Origin: Sphingomonas glacialis
GTDB taxonomy: Bacteria > Pseudomonadota > Alphaproteobacteria > Sphingomonadales > Sphingomonadaceae
Direction of reading: 5' to 3'
NCBI RefSeq assembly: GCF_006439055.1
Contig: NZ_RCZC01000002.1
Location: 977,220 to 1,041,219, forward strand
Length of the DNA: 64,000 bases
The stretch's first letter is position 1. Every line of letters begins with the position of its first letter. The notes below the pieces were generated by a model, which did not search any database, was not told the origin of the DNA, and saw nothing but the letters and a program-made list of their open reading frames with translations. Shown here piece after piece: positions 58,002 through 64,000 of this stretch. The translations under genes and the position numbers were made by a program.

Positions 58002-60263
58002 CTAGCGCGCGCGCCAGGTCGCCGGCATCGTCCGCGCCGGCACGCTGACGGTGACCGTCTGGCGGATGTCGGTCGCCGAATCCGCGAGCATCACCGTGTA
58101 GCGGCCACCCGCGATCCGCCACTGATGCCCGGCTTCGTCCCACGTCGCGAGCAGGCGCGGATCGACCGAGACCGACACCGTCTGCCGCGCGCCCGGCGCG
58201 AGCGCGACCTTGCTGAACCCGACCAACCGCTTGGGCGCTTCCCAGCCGCCCGCAACCGGCGCGACGTAGATCTGCGGCACCGTCGCACCGGCGCGCGCGC
58301 CGGTGTTGCGCACGGTGAAGCTCGCGGTCAGCACGCCGTTCGCGGCGGTTGCGGTCAGGCCGTCGGTCGCGAAGCGCGTGTAGGACAGGCCATGCCCGAA
58401 GGCGAAGAGCGGCGTGAGCGCCTTGGCATCGAACCATTTGTAACCGACCGCCGCGCCTTCCTTGTAGACGACATCGCCCGAATGCGGCTTGGCCGGATCG
58501 GGGAGTTGATCGACGCTGCTGGCAAAGGTCATCGGCAGGCGGCCCGACGGATTGGTCGTGCCGAACAGCAGATTGGCGATCGCCGCGCCCCCCGCCGTCC
58601 CCGGATACCACGCCTCGAGCACCGCGCCGACCTTGCCGAGCCACGGCATCGCGACCTGGCTGCCCGTTTCGAGCACGACGACGGTCTTGGGGTTGGCCGC
58701 GCCGACCGCCGCGATCAGCGCGTCCTGCGCACCGTCGAGCGCCATCGGCACGTCGAAAGATTCCCCCTGCCACTGCGTCGCGAAGACGATCACGATATCG
58801 GCATTCTGCGCCAGCGCCGTCGCCGCCGCCACGTCGGTCCCGTCGGCATAGCTGACGGTCGCGCCCGGCGCATGGCGCTTGATCTCGTCGAGCGGCGCCG
58901 AGGGATAATACATCACCGGGCCGGGCCAGCCCGTCGGCAGCAACCCGGGCACCGCATTGCCGCCGACCGGATAGACCAGCGACGATCCGCCGCCCGCGAG
59001 CACGCCCTTGTCGGCATGGCCGCCAATCACGACGATGCGCTTGGCGCTCGCCGCAACCGGCAGCAGGTCGCCGCTATTCTTGAGCAGCACGGCGCCCGCC
59101 TCCGCCGCGCCGCGCGTTACCGCAGCATGCGCGGGATAATCGATCGGCTGCTCGCTGACGGGATGCTCGAAGATCCCTTGTGCGAACATCGCGCGCGCGA
59201 TGCGGTGCGTCATCAGATCAAGCCGCGCCGGCGTCACTGCGCCGCTGTCGAGCGCCTGGCGCAACGCCCCGCCGAAGAAGGGCTGCGTGTCGAACGGGAA
59301 GCCCGAATCCTGGTCGAGCCCGGCATTGGCGGCAGGCGCAGTGCTGTGCGTCGCCCCCCAATCGCTCATCACATAGCCCTTGAAGCCCCAATCGGTGCGC
59401 AGCACGTCGGTCAGCAGCCAGCTATTCTCGCAGGCATAGGCGCCATCGACGCGGTTGTACGAACACATGACCGAGCCTGGATCCGCACGCTCGATCGCCA
59501 ATTGGAAAGCGAGCAGGTCGGACACGCGCGCGGCGCTGTGCTCGATCAGCGAATTGCCAGCGTTGCGGTCGGTTTCCTGGTCGTTGAAGGCATAATGCTT
59601 GATCGTCGAGACAACGTGGTTCGACTGGATGCCGCGCACCTGCTCGGCGACGATCGTGCCGGCGAGCAACGGATCCTCGCCGCCATATTCGAAATTGCGG
59701 CCGTTGCGCGGCTCGCGCAGCAAATTGACCCCGCCCGCAAGCATGACGTTGAAGCCCGAGCGGCGCGCCTCGTCGCCGATCATCGCGCCGCCGGCATGCG
59801 CGACGGCGACGTCCCAGCTCGCCGCGATCGCGAGGTTCGACGGCAATGCGGTGCGCTCGCGCTTGACCGCCGCGCCGCCCTGCGTCGCGACGCCCACGCC
59901 GGCATCGGTCTGGTGCTGTGCAGGGATCCCGAGCCGCGAGATCGGCGGCACGTAGCCGGCCGATCCGGCGCGCGCTCCGGCGGGCGCCTTGTACAGCGAG
60001 CTCGGGAAATCAGTGGCGAAATAGCCGAACACCATGGTCAGCTTCTCGTCTCGCGTCATCGCCGAAACGAGCGCCTTGGCACGCGCGTCGGGGTCGAGCT
60101 TGGCATCGTTCCATGCACCGCGGATCGCGGGCTTGGTCCAGGCGGGGAGAATTGGCGTTCCGGCGACCGGCGCGACCTTGGCCGGCGGCGGCGGCGCGGC
60201 GACCTGGGCGGACGCAGCGGCGGCAACAAGCAGCATGGGCATGGCGGCGACACGAAGCGTCAT
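58002..60263 (-). CDS. Beta-glucosidase/beta-xylosidase, GH3
   Basis: The 753-residue protein has a signal peptide (TLRVAAMPMLLVAAAASA). Its GH3 N-terminal barrel has LVSAMTRDEKLTMVFGYF, GIPAQHQTDAGVG and YVMSDWGATHS with nucleophile Asp301. The alpha/beta sandwich has VVIGGHADKGVLAGGGS, and a fibronectin III-like end has NTGARAGATVPQIYV. It would cut the glucan backbone of the stripped xyloglucan oligosaccharides to glucose. The start follows GAGAGAGGA. It is convergent with the IclR gene. A degenerate copy of the locus palindrome lies at 60321. Confidence 0.92.
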   Translation of the reverse strand: MTLRVAAMPMLLVAAAASAQVAAPPPPAKVAPVAGTPILPAWTKPAIRGAWNDAKLDPDARAKALVSAMTRDEKLTMVFGYFATDFPSSLYKAPAGARAGSAGYVPPISRLGIPAQHQTDAGVGVATQGGAAVKRERTALPSNLAIAASWDVAVAHAGGAMIGDEARRSGFNVMLAGGVNLLREPRNGRNFEYGGEDPLLAGTIVAEQVRGIQSNHVVSTIKHYAFNDQETDRNAGNSLIEHSAARVSDLLAFQLAIERADPGSVMCSYNRVDGAYACENSWLLTDVLRTDWGFKGYVMSDWGATHSTAPAANAGLDQDSGFPFDTQPFFGGALRQALDSGAVTPARLDLMTHRIARAMFAQGIFEHPVSEQPIDYPAHAAVTRGAAEAGAVLLKNSGDLLPVAASAKRIVVIGGHADKGVLAGGGSSLVYPVGGNAVPGLLPTGWPGPVMYYPSAPLDEIKRHAPGATVSYADGTDVAAATALAQNADIVIVFATQWQGESFDVPMALDGAQDALIAAVGAANPKTVVVLETGSQVAMPWLGKVGAVLEAWYPGTAGGAAIANLLFGTTNPSGRLPMTFASSVDQLPDPAKPHSGDVVYKEGAAVGYKWFDAKALTPLFAFGHGLSYTRFATDGLTATAANGVLTASFTVRNTGARAGATVPQIYVAPVAGGWEAPKRLVGFSKVALAPGARQTVSVSVDPRLLATWDEAGHQWRIAGGRYTVMLADSATDIRQTVTVSVPARTMPATWRAR

Positions 60264-60320
60264 GAAGAAATCCTCTCTCGATGGGCGTCGCATCATGCTC
60301 GAGACCGTGCGCCGACGCGT

Positions 60321-60334
60321 GCTCGTATATGCGC
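60321..60334. promoter_or_regulatory. Weak candidate operator upstream of the GH3 gene
   Basis: GCTCGTATATGCGC shares the central TATATG and the spacing of TGTTCATATATGAACA, but only 3 of 5 bases in each arm. Its place 58 bases before the GH3 start is right for a regulatory site. On its own it would not be called. Confidence 0.25.
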
Positions 60335-60405
60335 GCATCTTTGACAGGTAAACGCCTTACCCGATCGCGCAACGGCGTGTGCGCGGCGGCCCTGCCCGAT
60401 GAGAG

Positions 60406-60437
60406 GACGGTGCCACCCGCGATCGGGTGGCACCGTC
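60406..60437 (-). terminator. Strong hairpin at the end of the stress operon
   Basis: A perfect 13-bp stem (GACGGTGCCACCC with its complement, 6-base loop) begins 7 bases after the stop of the membrane protein gene. No T tract is present. It may also insulate the divergent GH3 gene. Confidence 0.7.
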
Positions 60438-60444
60438 AACGCCT

Positions 60445-61323
60445 TCAGAAGCGGCGGCGCGTTGCCGTGGTCGCCCCGAAGCTGGCGGCGCCAGCGCCGA
60501 TCAGCAGCGCGATCACCAGCATGAACGACGTACCCGCTGCCACACCGGCGGCGGTGTCGGTCGCCGACTTGGCGGTGGCGATCGTGTCGTTCTTGGTCTT
60601 GACGAACTGCGCCTTGGCGCGCGTCACTTCGGCCTGCGCCTCTGGACGGCTGACCTTGCGCTGCGCGGCGACGATATCGACGATCCGGCTCTCGGCCTGC
60701 GCGCCGTCGGTGCCACCGCGGGCGAGCGCGGGGAGCTGCTTGGCGATTTCCTTCTGCGCCTGTTCGGGCGTCATCAGCGCCGGGTCGGCCGGTGCCGTCG
60801 AGAGATAGGCAGCGGCCTCGTTGCGGACGTCGGATGTATCGACCCCGGCGACATCGGCGACCTTGGGCGCCGCGGCACCGATCCCGCTACCGGCGGCACC
60901 CGCCACCGCACCGACAGTGCGGAATGCGCCACCGATGATCCCACCGACCGCCGAGGTCAGCAGGTACAGCGTCAGGATGAGGGTCACGCCCCACACGACC
61001 AGGCCGTGGACCAGCCCGTCGAAACGATCGTGAACGCCAGCAACGCGCGCTGCGGCATAACCGCCGGCGCCCAGCGCGATCACGGTCGTAACGATCCAGT
61101 ACAGCCCGGCGCCGATGCCGAAGCCCGTCGCGCCTGGCGTCGTGCCCTCGACCGGATCGACCAGGCTCAGCCCGATCCCCGTGCCGAGAATGCCGAGCAC
61201 GAGCTGGATCGCGATCGCCAGCACGACGCCGGCAAAGATCGCGCCCCACGAAATGCGCGTCGGCGTCTTCACCAGACGCGCGTCATCGACCGGCACGAAG
61301 CCGGGTGTCAGATTGGTAGCCAT
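60445..61323 (-). CDS. Four-helix membrane protein, PhnA-like annotation
   Basis: The 292-residue protein has four predicted membrane helices: ISWGAIFAGVVLAIAIQLVL, YWIVTTVIALGAGGYAAARV, LVVWGVTLILTLYLLTSAVG, and a C-terminal FMLVIALLIGAGAASFG. A soluble Ala/Lys-rich helical stretch lies between helices 3 and 4. Similar proteins in alphaproteobacteria are often labelled PhnA-like although they share nothing evident with PhnA. The function is unknown. The ATG at 61323 has AGGAG 6 bases upstream. It is the last gene of an operon that starts at an EcfG-type promoter, so a role in envelope stress is plausible. Confidence 0.78.
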   Translation of the reverse strand: MATNLTPGFVPVDDARLVKTPTRISWGAIFAGVVLAIAIQLVLGILGTGIGLSLVDPVEGTTPGATGFGIGAGLYWIVTTVIALGAGGYAAARVAGVHDRFDGLVHGLVVWGVTLILTLYLLTSAVGGIIGGAFRTVGAVAGAAGSGIGAAAPKVADVAGVDTSDVRNEAAAYLSTAPADPALMTPEQAQKEIAKQLPALARGGTDGAQAESRIVDIVAAQRKVSRPEAQAEVTRAKAQFVKTKNDTIATAKSATDTAAGVAAGTSFMLVIALLIGAGAASFGATTATRRRF

Positions 61324-61360
61324 ATTCACTCCTGTTGGTAGAAAAGTGCCGGGACTGGCG

Positions 61361-61534
61361 TCAGTCGTCGCCGTCCTTCTTCACGGGGCTTTCGCCCCGG
61401 GCCTGCTCGGCGCCGGCGTCGCTCTCGCGCCGCCCTTGCCGCTCGACATCGGGGTCGCCGATGATCTTGCCGATCGCTTCCTTGACCGAGCCCTTCGCCT
61501 GGCGCGCTCGGCCCTTGTCGGAATGCTGCGTCAT
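61361..61534 (-). CDS. Small CsbD-like stress protein
   Basis: The 57-residue, highly charged protein reads MTQHSDKGRARQAKGSVKEA, then IGKIIGDPDVERQGR and an acidic/basic tail ending VKKDGDD. The KGxVKEAIGKI-GD pattern is the CsbD-family signature (general stress proteins of unknown biochemistry). The ATG overlaps the TGA of the PAS-LuxR gene by 4 bases (ATGA), a coupling that supports its being real. It is one of two CsbD-like genes in this operon. Confidence 0.8.
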   Translation of the reverse strand: MTQHSDKGRARQAKGSVKEAIGKIIGDPDVERQGRRESDAGAEQARGESPVKKDGDD

Positions 61535-63063
61535 GCTGCTATCTCCCGCTCTTGCTTGTCGCTCGCGGGCGCGGTCGGCATCGAATCGCCGTCGAAGCCG
61601 CGCGCCCGCGCCCAGACCGCGGCCGCGTTGCGGCGGTTGACCCCGATCTTGGCGTAGATCCGCGCGACATGGTTGCGCACGGTGTTGCCCGACAGATCGA
61701 GCGTCCGCGCGATCGACTTGTCGTCGAGCCCGCGGCAGATCAGCGCGAGCACTTCACGCTCGCGATGCGTCAGTTCGTCGAGCCCGACCCCGCTTGGTTC
61801 GACCTGCGGCGCACGGACCCGCGCGAGTTTCTCCATGATCGAGCGGCTCAGCCAGCTCGTATCCTGCATCACCGCCTCGATCGCGCCGACCAGTTCGCGC
61901 TCGGACGCCTTGCGCGTCGAGATGTCGCGCATCGCCCACAGCACACAGGCTTCGTCGCGCAGCAGGATCGGCTCGGTCGACACGATCGCGTCGATGATCG
62001 CGCCATCCTTGAGCCGGATCCGGACCTCCCTGTCGCGCAAGGCGTGCCCCGCGTCGATCTCGCCCTCGAGCGCGCTTTGCAGCGCGGGCGTCTCCCACAG
62101 ACCGACCTCACCGAGCGGACGCCCGATGATCTCGTCGGCGCCGTAGCCGGTCAGCGCGGTGAAGGCTTCGTTGACGTCGCACAGCCGATGCCGGTCGAGC
62201 GCACCGATCGCCAGCGCGACGGGGGCGAGCGAGAAGGTCCGCGTGAAGCGCTCCTCGCTCTGGCGCAGCGCGGTTTCCGCTTTCCGGCGCGGTTCGAGAT
62301 CGGCGAAAGTGAACAGCATGCACGGCTGATCGCCCATGTCGATCGGCTGGCCGGCGACGATAACGAGCTTGGTCCCGCCGTTCGGGAGATCGAGCTCGGC
62401 CTCCATCTGCGGGATCGTGCGCCCTTCCTGCAGCCGCTCCTTGGCGAGATCGCGCTTCTCGGCGCGCGCGAGCACGTCGATGTCGTACACGGTCCGCGCC
62501 AGGACCGTGTCGCGGTCATGCCCGGTCATTTCGAGAAAGCCCTGATTGACCTTGACGAAGCGCAGGTCGCTCAGCCGGCAGATGATCGCCGGTGCCGGAT
62601 TGGCGTTGAACGACTGTTCGAAGCGGTCCTCCGCCTCGAAGCGCGCCGAAACATCCTGGATCACCAGGACGAGGCATTCGGGTTCCTCGTCGACGTTGGT
62701 CAGCACAAGGCTGCGCACCTGGTGGACCCAGCGCGGTTCATCCTCGCCCGCCACCGCGACTTCGACGACGACTTCGGAGAAAGCCTCGCCCGCGACGACG
62801 CGTTCGATCGGGTAATCGGCCCCGCGAAGGCGGTGGTTGTTGCGATAGCGCAGCTGGAAGCGACCGCGATATTCGTCGACGGTGGCCCCGAGCGCCTCGA
62901 CCGTATCGACCCCGTGCATCCCGAGCGCCGCTTCGTTGGCCCACAGGATCGATTGGTCGGGGTCGACCAGGATGACGCCTTCGTCGAGCCCCGCGATGAT
63001 CTGGCGCAGATGGCGCAGATCGGCGGAGTCACGGAGCGACTTGAGGGCCGGGGCCACGGTCAC
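61531..63063 (-). CDS. PAS-PAS-PAS-LuxR regulator
   Basis: The 510-residue soluble protein has three PAS-type domains at about residues 15-130 (DEGVILVDPDQSILWANEAA), 140-255 (FVKVNQGFLEMTGHDRDTV) and 265-380 (DVNEAFTALTGYGADEIIGR). A LuxR HTH follows at about 425-490 (LTHREREVLALICRGLDDKS). It has no receiver, so it probably binds a ligand or cofactor directly and regulates transcription. The start is taken as GTG 63063, six bases after the CsbD stop; the open frame continues upstream but overlaps the CsbD gene. It overlaps the small CsbD gene downstream. Confidence 0.85.
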   Translation of the reverse strand: MTVAPALKSLRDSADLRHLRQIIAGLDEGVILVDPDQSILWANEAALGMHGVDTVEALGATVDEYRGRFQLRYRNNHRLRGADYPIERVVAGEAFSEVVVEVAVAGEDEPRWVHQVRSLVLTNVDEEPECLVLVIQDVSARFEAEDRFEQSFNANPAPAIICRLSDLRFVKVNQGFLEMTGHDRDTVLARTVYDIDVLARAEKRDLAKERLQEGRTIPQMEAELDLPNGGTKLVIVAGQPIDMGDQPCMLFTFADLEPRRKAETALRQSEERFTRTFSLAPVALAIGALDRHRLCDVNEAFTALTGYGADEIIGRPLGEVGLWETPALQSALEGEIDAGHALRDREVRIRLKDGAIIDAIVSTEPILLRDEACVLWAMRDISTRKASERELVGAIEAVMQDTSWLSRSIMEKLARVRAPQVEPSGVGLDELTHREREVLALICRGLDDKSIARTLDLSGNTVRNHVARIYAKIGVNRRNAAAVWARARGFDGDSMPTAPASDKQEREIAA

Positions 63064-63068
63064 TCGGC

Positions 63069-63434
63069 TTAGTCGCGCTGCCCGTGGATCAGCCACGCCA
63101 CGCCATAACCGAGCGCGACCGCTCCGAGCGCCCACAGCACCGGCGCCTGCTTGGCCGAATCCTGTGCCGTCCGCGCACCGCGCTTGGCCGCGTCGAGGGC
63201 GCGATCGCCGGCGACCCGCGCCTCGCTGCCGATCTTGTCGGCGAGTTCGGGCGCACCGTCGACGACGTCGCCGATCGCCGACTTGGCACGACCATAGAGG
63301 TTCTGCGCCCCGCCAGCGACCTGATCGACCACGCCATCGACCTGCCAGTCGCGGCTGTTGACGGTGTCGCCCACGGCCTTTTCGATCTTGCCGCCGACAT
63401 AGCGTGCGCCGCCCTGGAATTCGTCCTTGTTCAT
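63069..63434 (-). CDS. CsbD family protein with C-terminal membrane helix
   Basis: The 121-residue protein has an N-terminal CsbD domain (FQGGARYVGGKIEKAVGDTV, then VDQVAGGAQNLYGRAKSAIG). A long amphipathic Ala/Lys helix follows, then a single membrane anchor (APVLWALGAVALGYGVAWLI) before HGQRD. CsbD proteins are induced by general stress; their biochemistry is not known. The ATG at 63434 follows GGAGCGAG. An EcfG-type promoter lies about 100 bases upstream. It is the first gene of a four-gene operon. Confidence 0.88.
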   Translation of the reverse strand: MNKDEFQGGARYVGGKIEKAVGDTVNSRDWQVDGVVDQVAGGAQNLYGRAKSAIGDVVDGAPELADKIGSEARVAGDRALDAAKRGARTAQDSAKQAPVLWALGAVALGYGVAWLIHGQRD

Positions 63435-63536
63435 CGTCTCGCTCCTTGTTCGAAAGGGATCCCCAATCGAGCCGCGCTGGAGGGCGAGATATGCCGCACT
63501 GCGCGTTTCGAATTTGGGTTCGGATCGGACCCATAG

Positions 63537-63561
63537 AACGGCGAAGTCGATGTGCGGTTCC
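63537..63561 (-). promoter_or_regulatory. EcfG-type general stress promoter
   Basis: On the minus strand GGAAC (63561-63557) and CGTT (63540-63537) are separated by exactly 16 bases. This matches the GGAAC-N16/17-CGTT consensus of the alphaproteobacterial general stress sigma factor EcfG. It drives the CsbD-led operon and implies a leader of about 95 bases. Confidence 0.8.
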
Positions 63562-63618
63562 TGGTATCTTTGCACCAGTCGTTGACCAAGAAGTACCAGA
63601 GCGGCGGTCGGGCGGGGC

Positions 63619-64000
63619 CTAAACCTGCTGCGCGCTGCGCCAGCTGCGATAGCCCAGGACCGCGAGGACGATCATCGCGGCATAGAGCCCGGCGGTGAGC
63701 ATCAGCCCCTTGACCACGAACATGCCGACATAGACGATATCGACCGCGATCCACAGCAGCCAGCTCGCGCGGTGGCGGCGCGCGGTCCAATATTGCGCGA
63801 CAAGGCTGAAGCTGCTGAGCGCGGAATCGATCCACGGTAGCGCCGCGTCGGTATAGTGGCTGGTGCCCCAACCGATCGTCACCGCGCCGATCGCGCCGGC
63901 CGCCAGCGCGAGTGCCGCGGGGACCGGGCGGAGGGGCTCGACCATGACCGCGCCGCTATCCTCCTTGCCGCGCGCCCAGACGATCCAGCCATAGAGGATG
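63619..64000 (-). CDS. pnuC: Nicotinamide riboside transporter PnuC (cut by window end)
   Basis: The frame is open through the right edge, so the start lies outside; 126 codons are present. The upstream part reads ILYGWIVWARGKEDSGAV. The rest has SLVAQYWTARRHRASWLLWI, VDIVYVGMFVVKGLMLTAGL and GYRSWRSAQQV, the conserved Trp-rich helices and end of PnuC. PnuC moves nicotinamide riboside (or in related proteins thiamine or riboflavin) across the inner membrane. An internal Met at 63945 is not the true start because the conserved YGW segment lies before it. Confidence 0.87.
   Translation of the reverse strand, partial: ILYGWIVWARGKEDSGAVMVEPLRPVPAALALAAGAIGAVTIGWGTSHYTDAALPWIDSALSSFSLVAQYWTARRHRASWLLWIAVDIVYVGMFVVKGLMLTAGLYAAMIVLAVLGYRSWRSAQQV

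Noticed and set aside
58125..60344. A 739-codon plus-strand open frame opposite GH3
   Set aside because: It is a shadow of the GH3 gene with Arg-rich composition and no motif.
63064..63534. Upstream extension of the PAS-LuxR reading frame by about 157 codons
   Set aside because: It overlaps the CsbD gene in another frame and reads as low-complexity Arg/Gly; translation is more likely from the GTG at 63063.

Overview
The window is high-GC, gene-dense DNA from an alphaproteobacterium, most probably a Sphingomonas-like member of the Sphingomonadales. This rests on large TonB-dependent receptors beside glycoside hydrolases, sphingomonad-style dispersed intergenic palindromes, a perfect match to the alphaproteobacterial EcfG general-stress promoter, and paralogue-rich acyl-CoA dehydrogenase clusters. 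About 50 protein genes and one tRNA-Glu are recognisable. There is no rRNA, CRISPR array, transposase or phage gene. The amidase at the left edge and pnuC at the right edge are cut by the window.

Left third (1-16.5 kb), acyl-CoA metabolism. Two co-directional acyl-CoA dehydrogenases look like a heteromeric pair, followed by a TesB thioesterase. On the minus strand lies a five-gene operon (acyl-CoA dehydrogenase, zinc alcohol dehydrogenase, APH-type kinase, two SDRs). It resembles a split ACAD10/ACAD11 or LvaA/LvaC 4-hydroxyacyl-CoA pathway. It is divergent from a regulator made of two fused TetR units. Glutaryl-CoA dehydrogenase, alpha-methylacyl-CoA racemase, a sugar transporter and a class II aldolase follow.

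Middle (16.5-41 kb), mixed functions. These are an orphan [2Fe-2S] subunit, an RcnB-like repeat protein, a prolyl hydroxylase, recJ, tRNA-Glu, and a TetR-controlled tripartite drug efflux operon with two visible operators. Then come gamma-glutamyltranspeptidase, a PAS-rich hybrid kinase, ThuA, a TonB receptor, a DUF3237 protein, and a two-HTH LysR regulator divergent from GTP-type PEP carboxykinase.

Right third (41-61 kb), a probable xyloglucan/fucose utilisation locus. A seven-gene operon with 4-nt overlaps encodes an SGNH esterase, GH29 fucosidase, FucP, an aldose dehydrogenase, a split UxaA-type dehydratase and a 2-keto-3-deoxy-fuconate dehydrogenase-like SDR. Beside it are a carbohydrate-type TonB receptor, GH35, GH31 and GH3 enzymes and an IclR regulator. 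Related palindromes (GTTCA-N4-TGAAC) lie before these units. The enzymes match the side chains of fucogalactoxyloglucan. Acetyl, fucose, galactose and xylose would be removed in the periplasm, and fucose imported and degraded without phosphorylation.

Right edge (60.4-64 kb), stress. A four-gene operon (two CsbD-like proteins, a PAS-LuxR regulator and a four-helix membrane protein) starts from an EcfG-type promoter and ends at a 13-bp stem hairpin. Partial pnuC closes the window.
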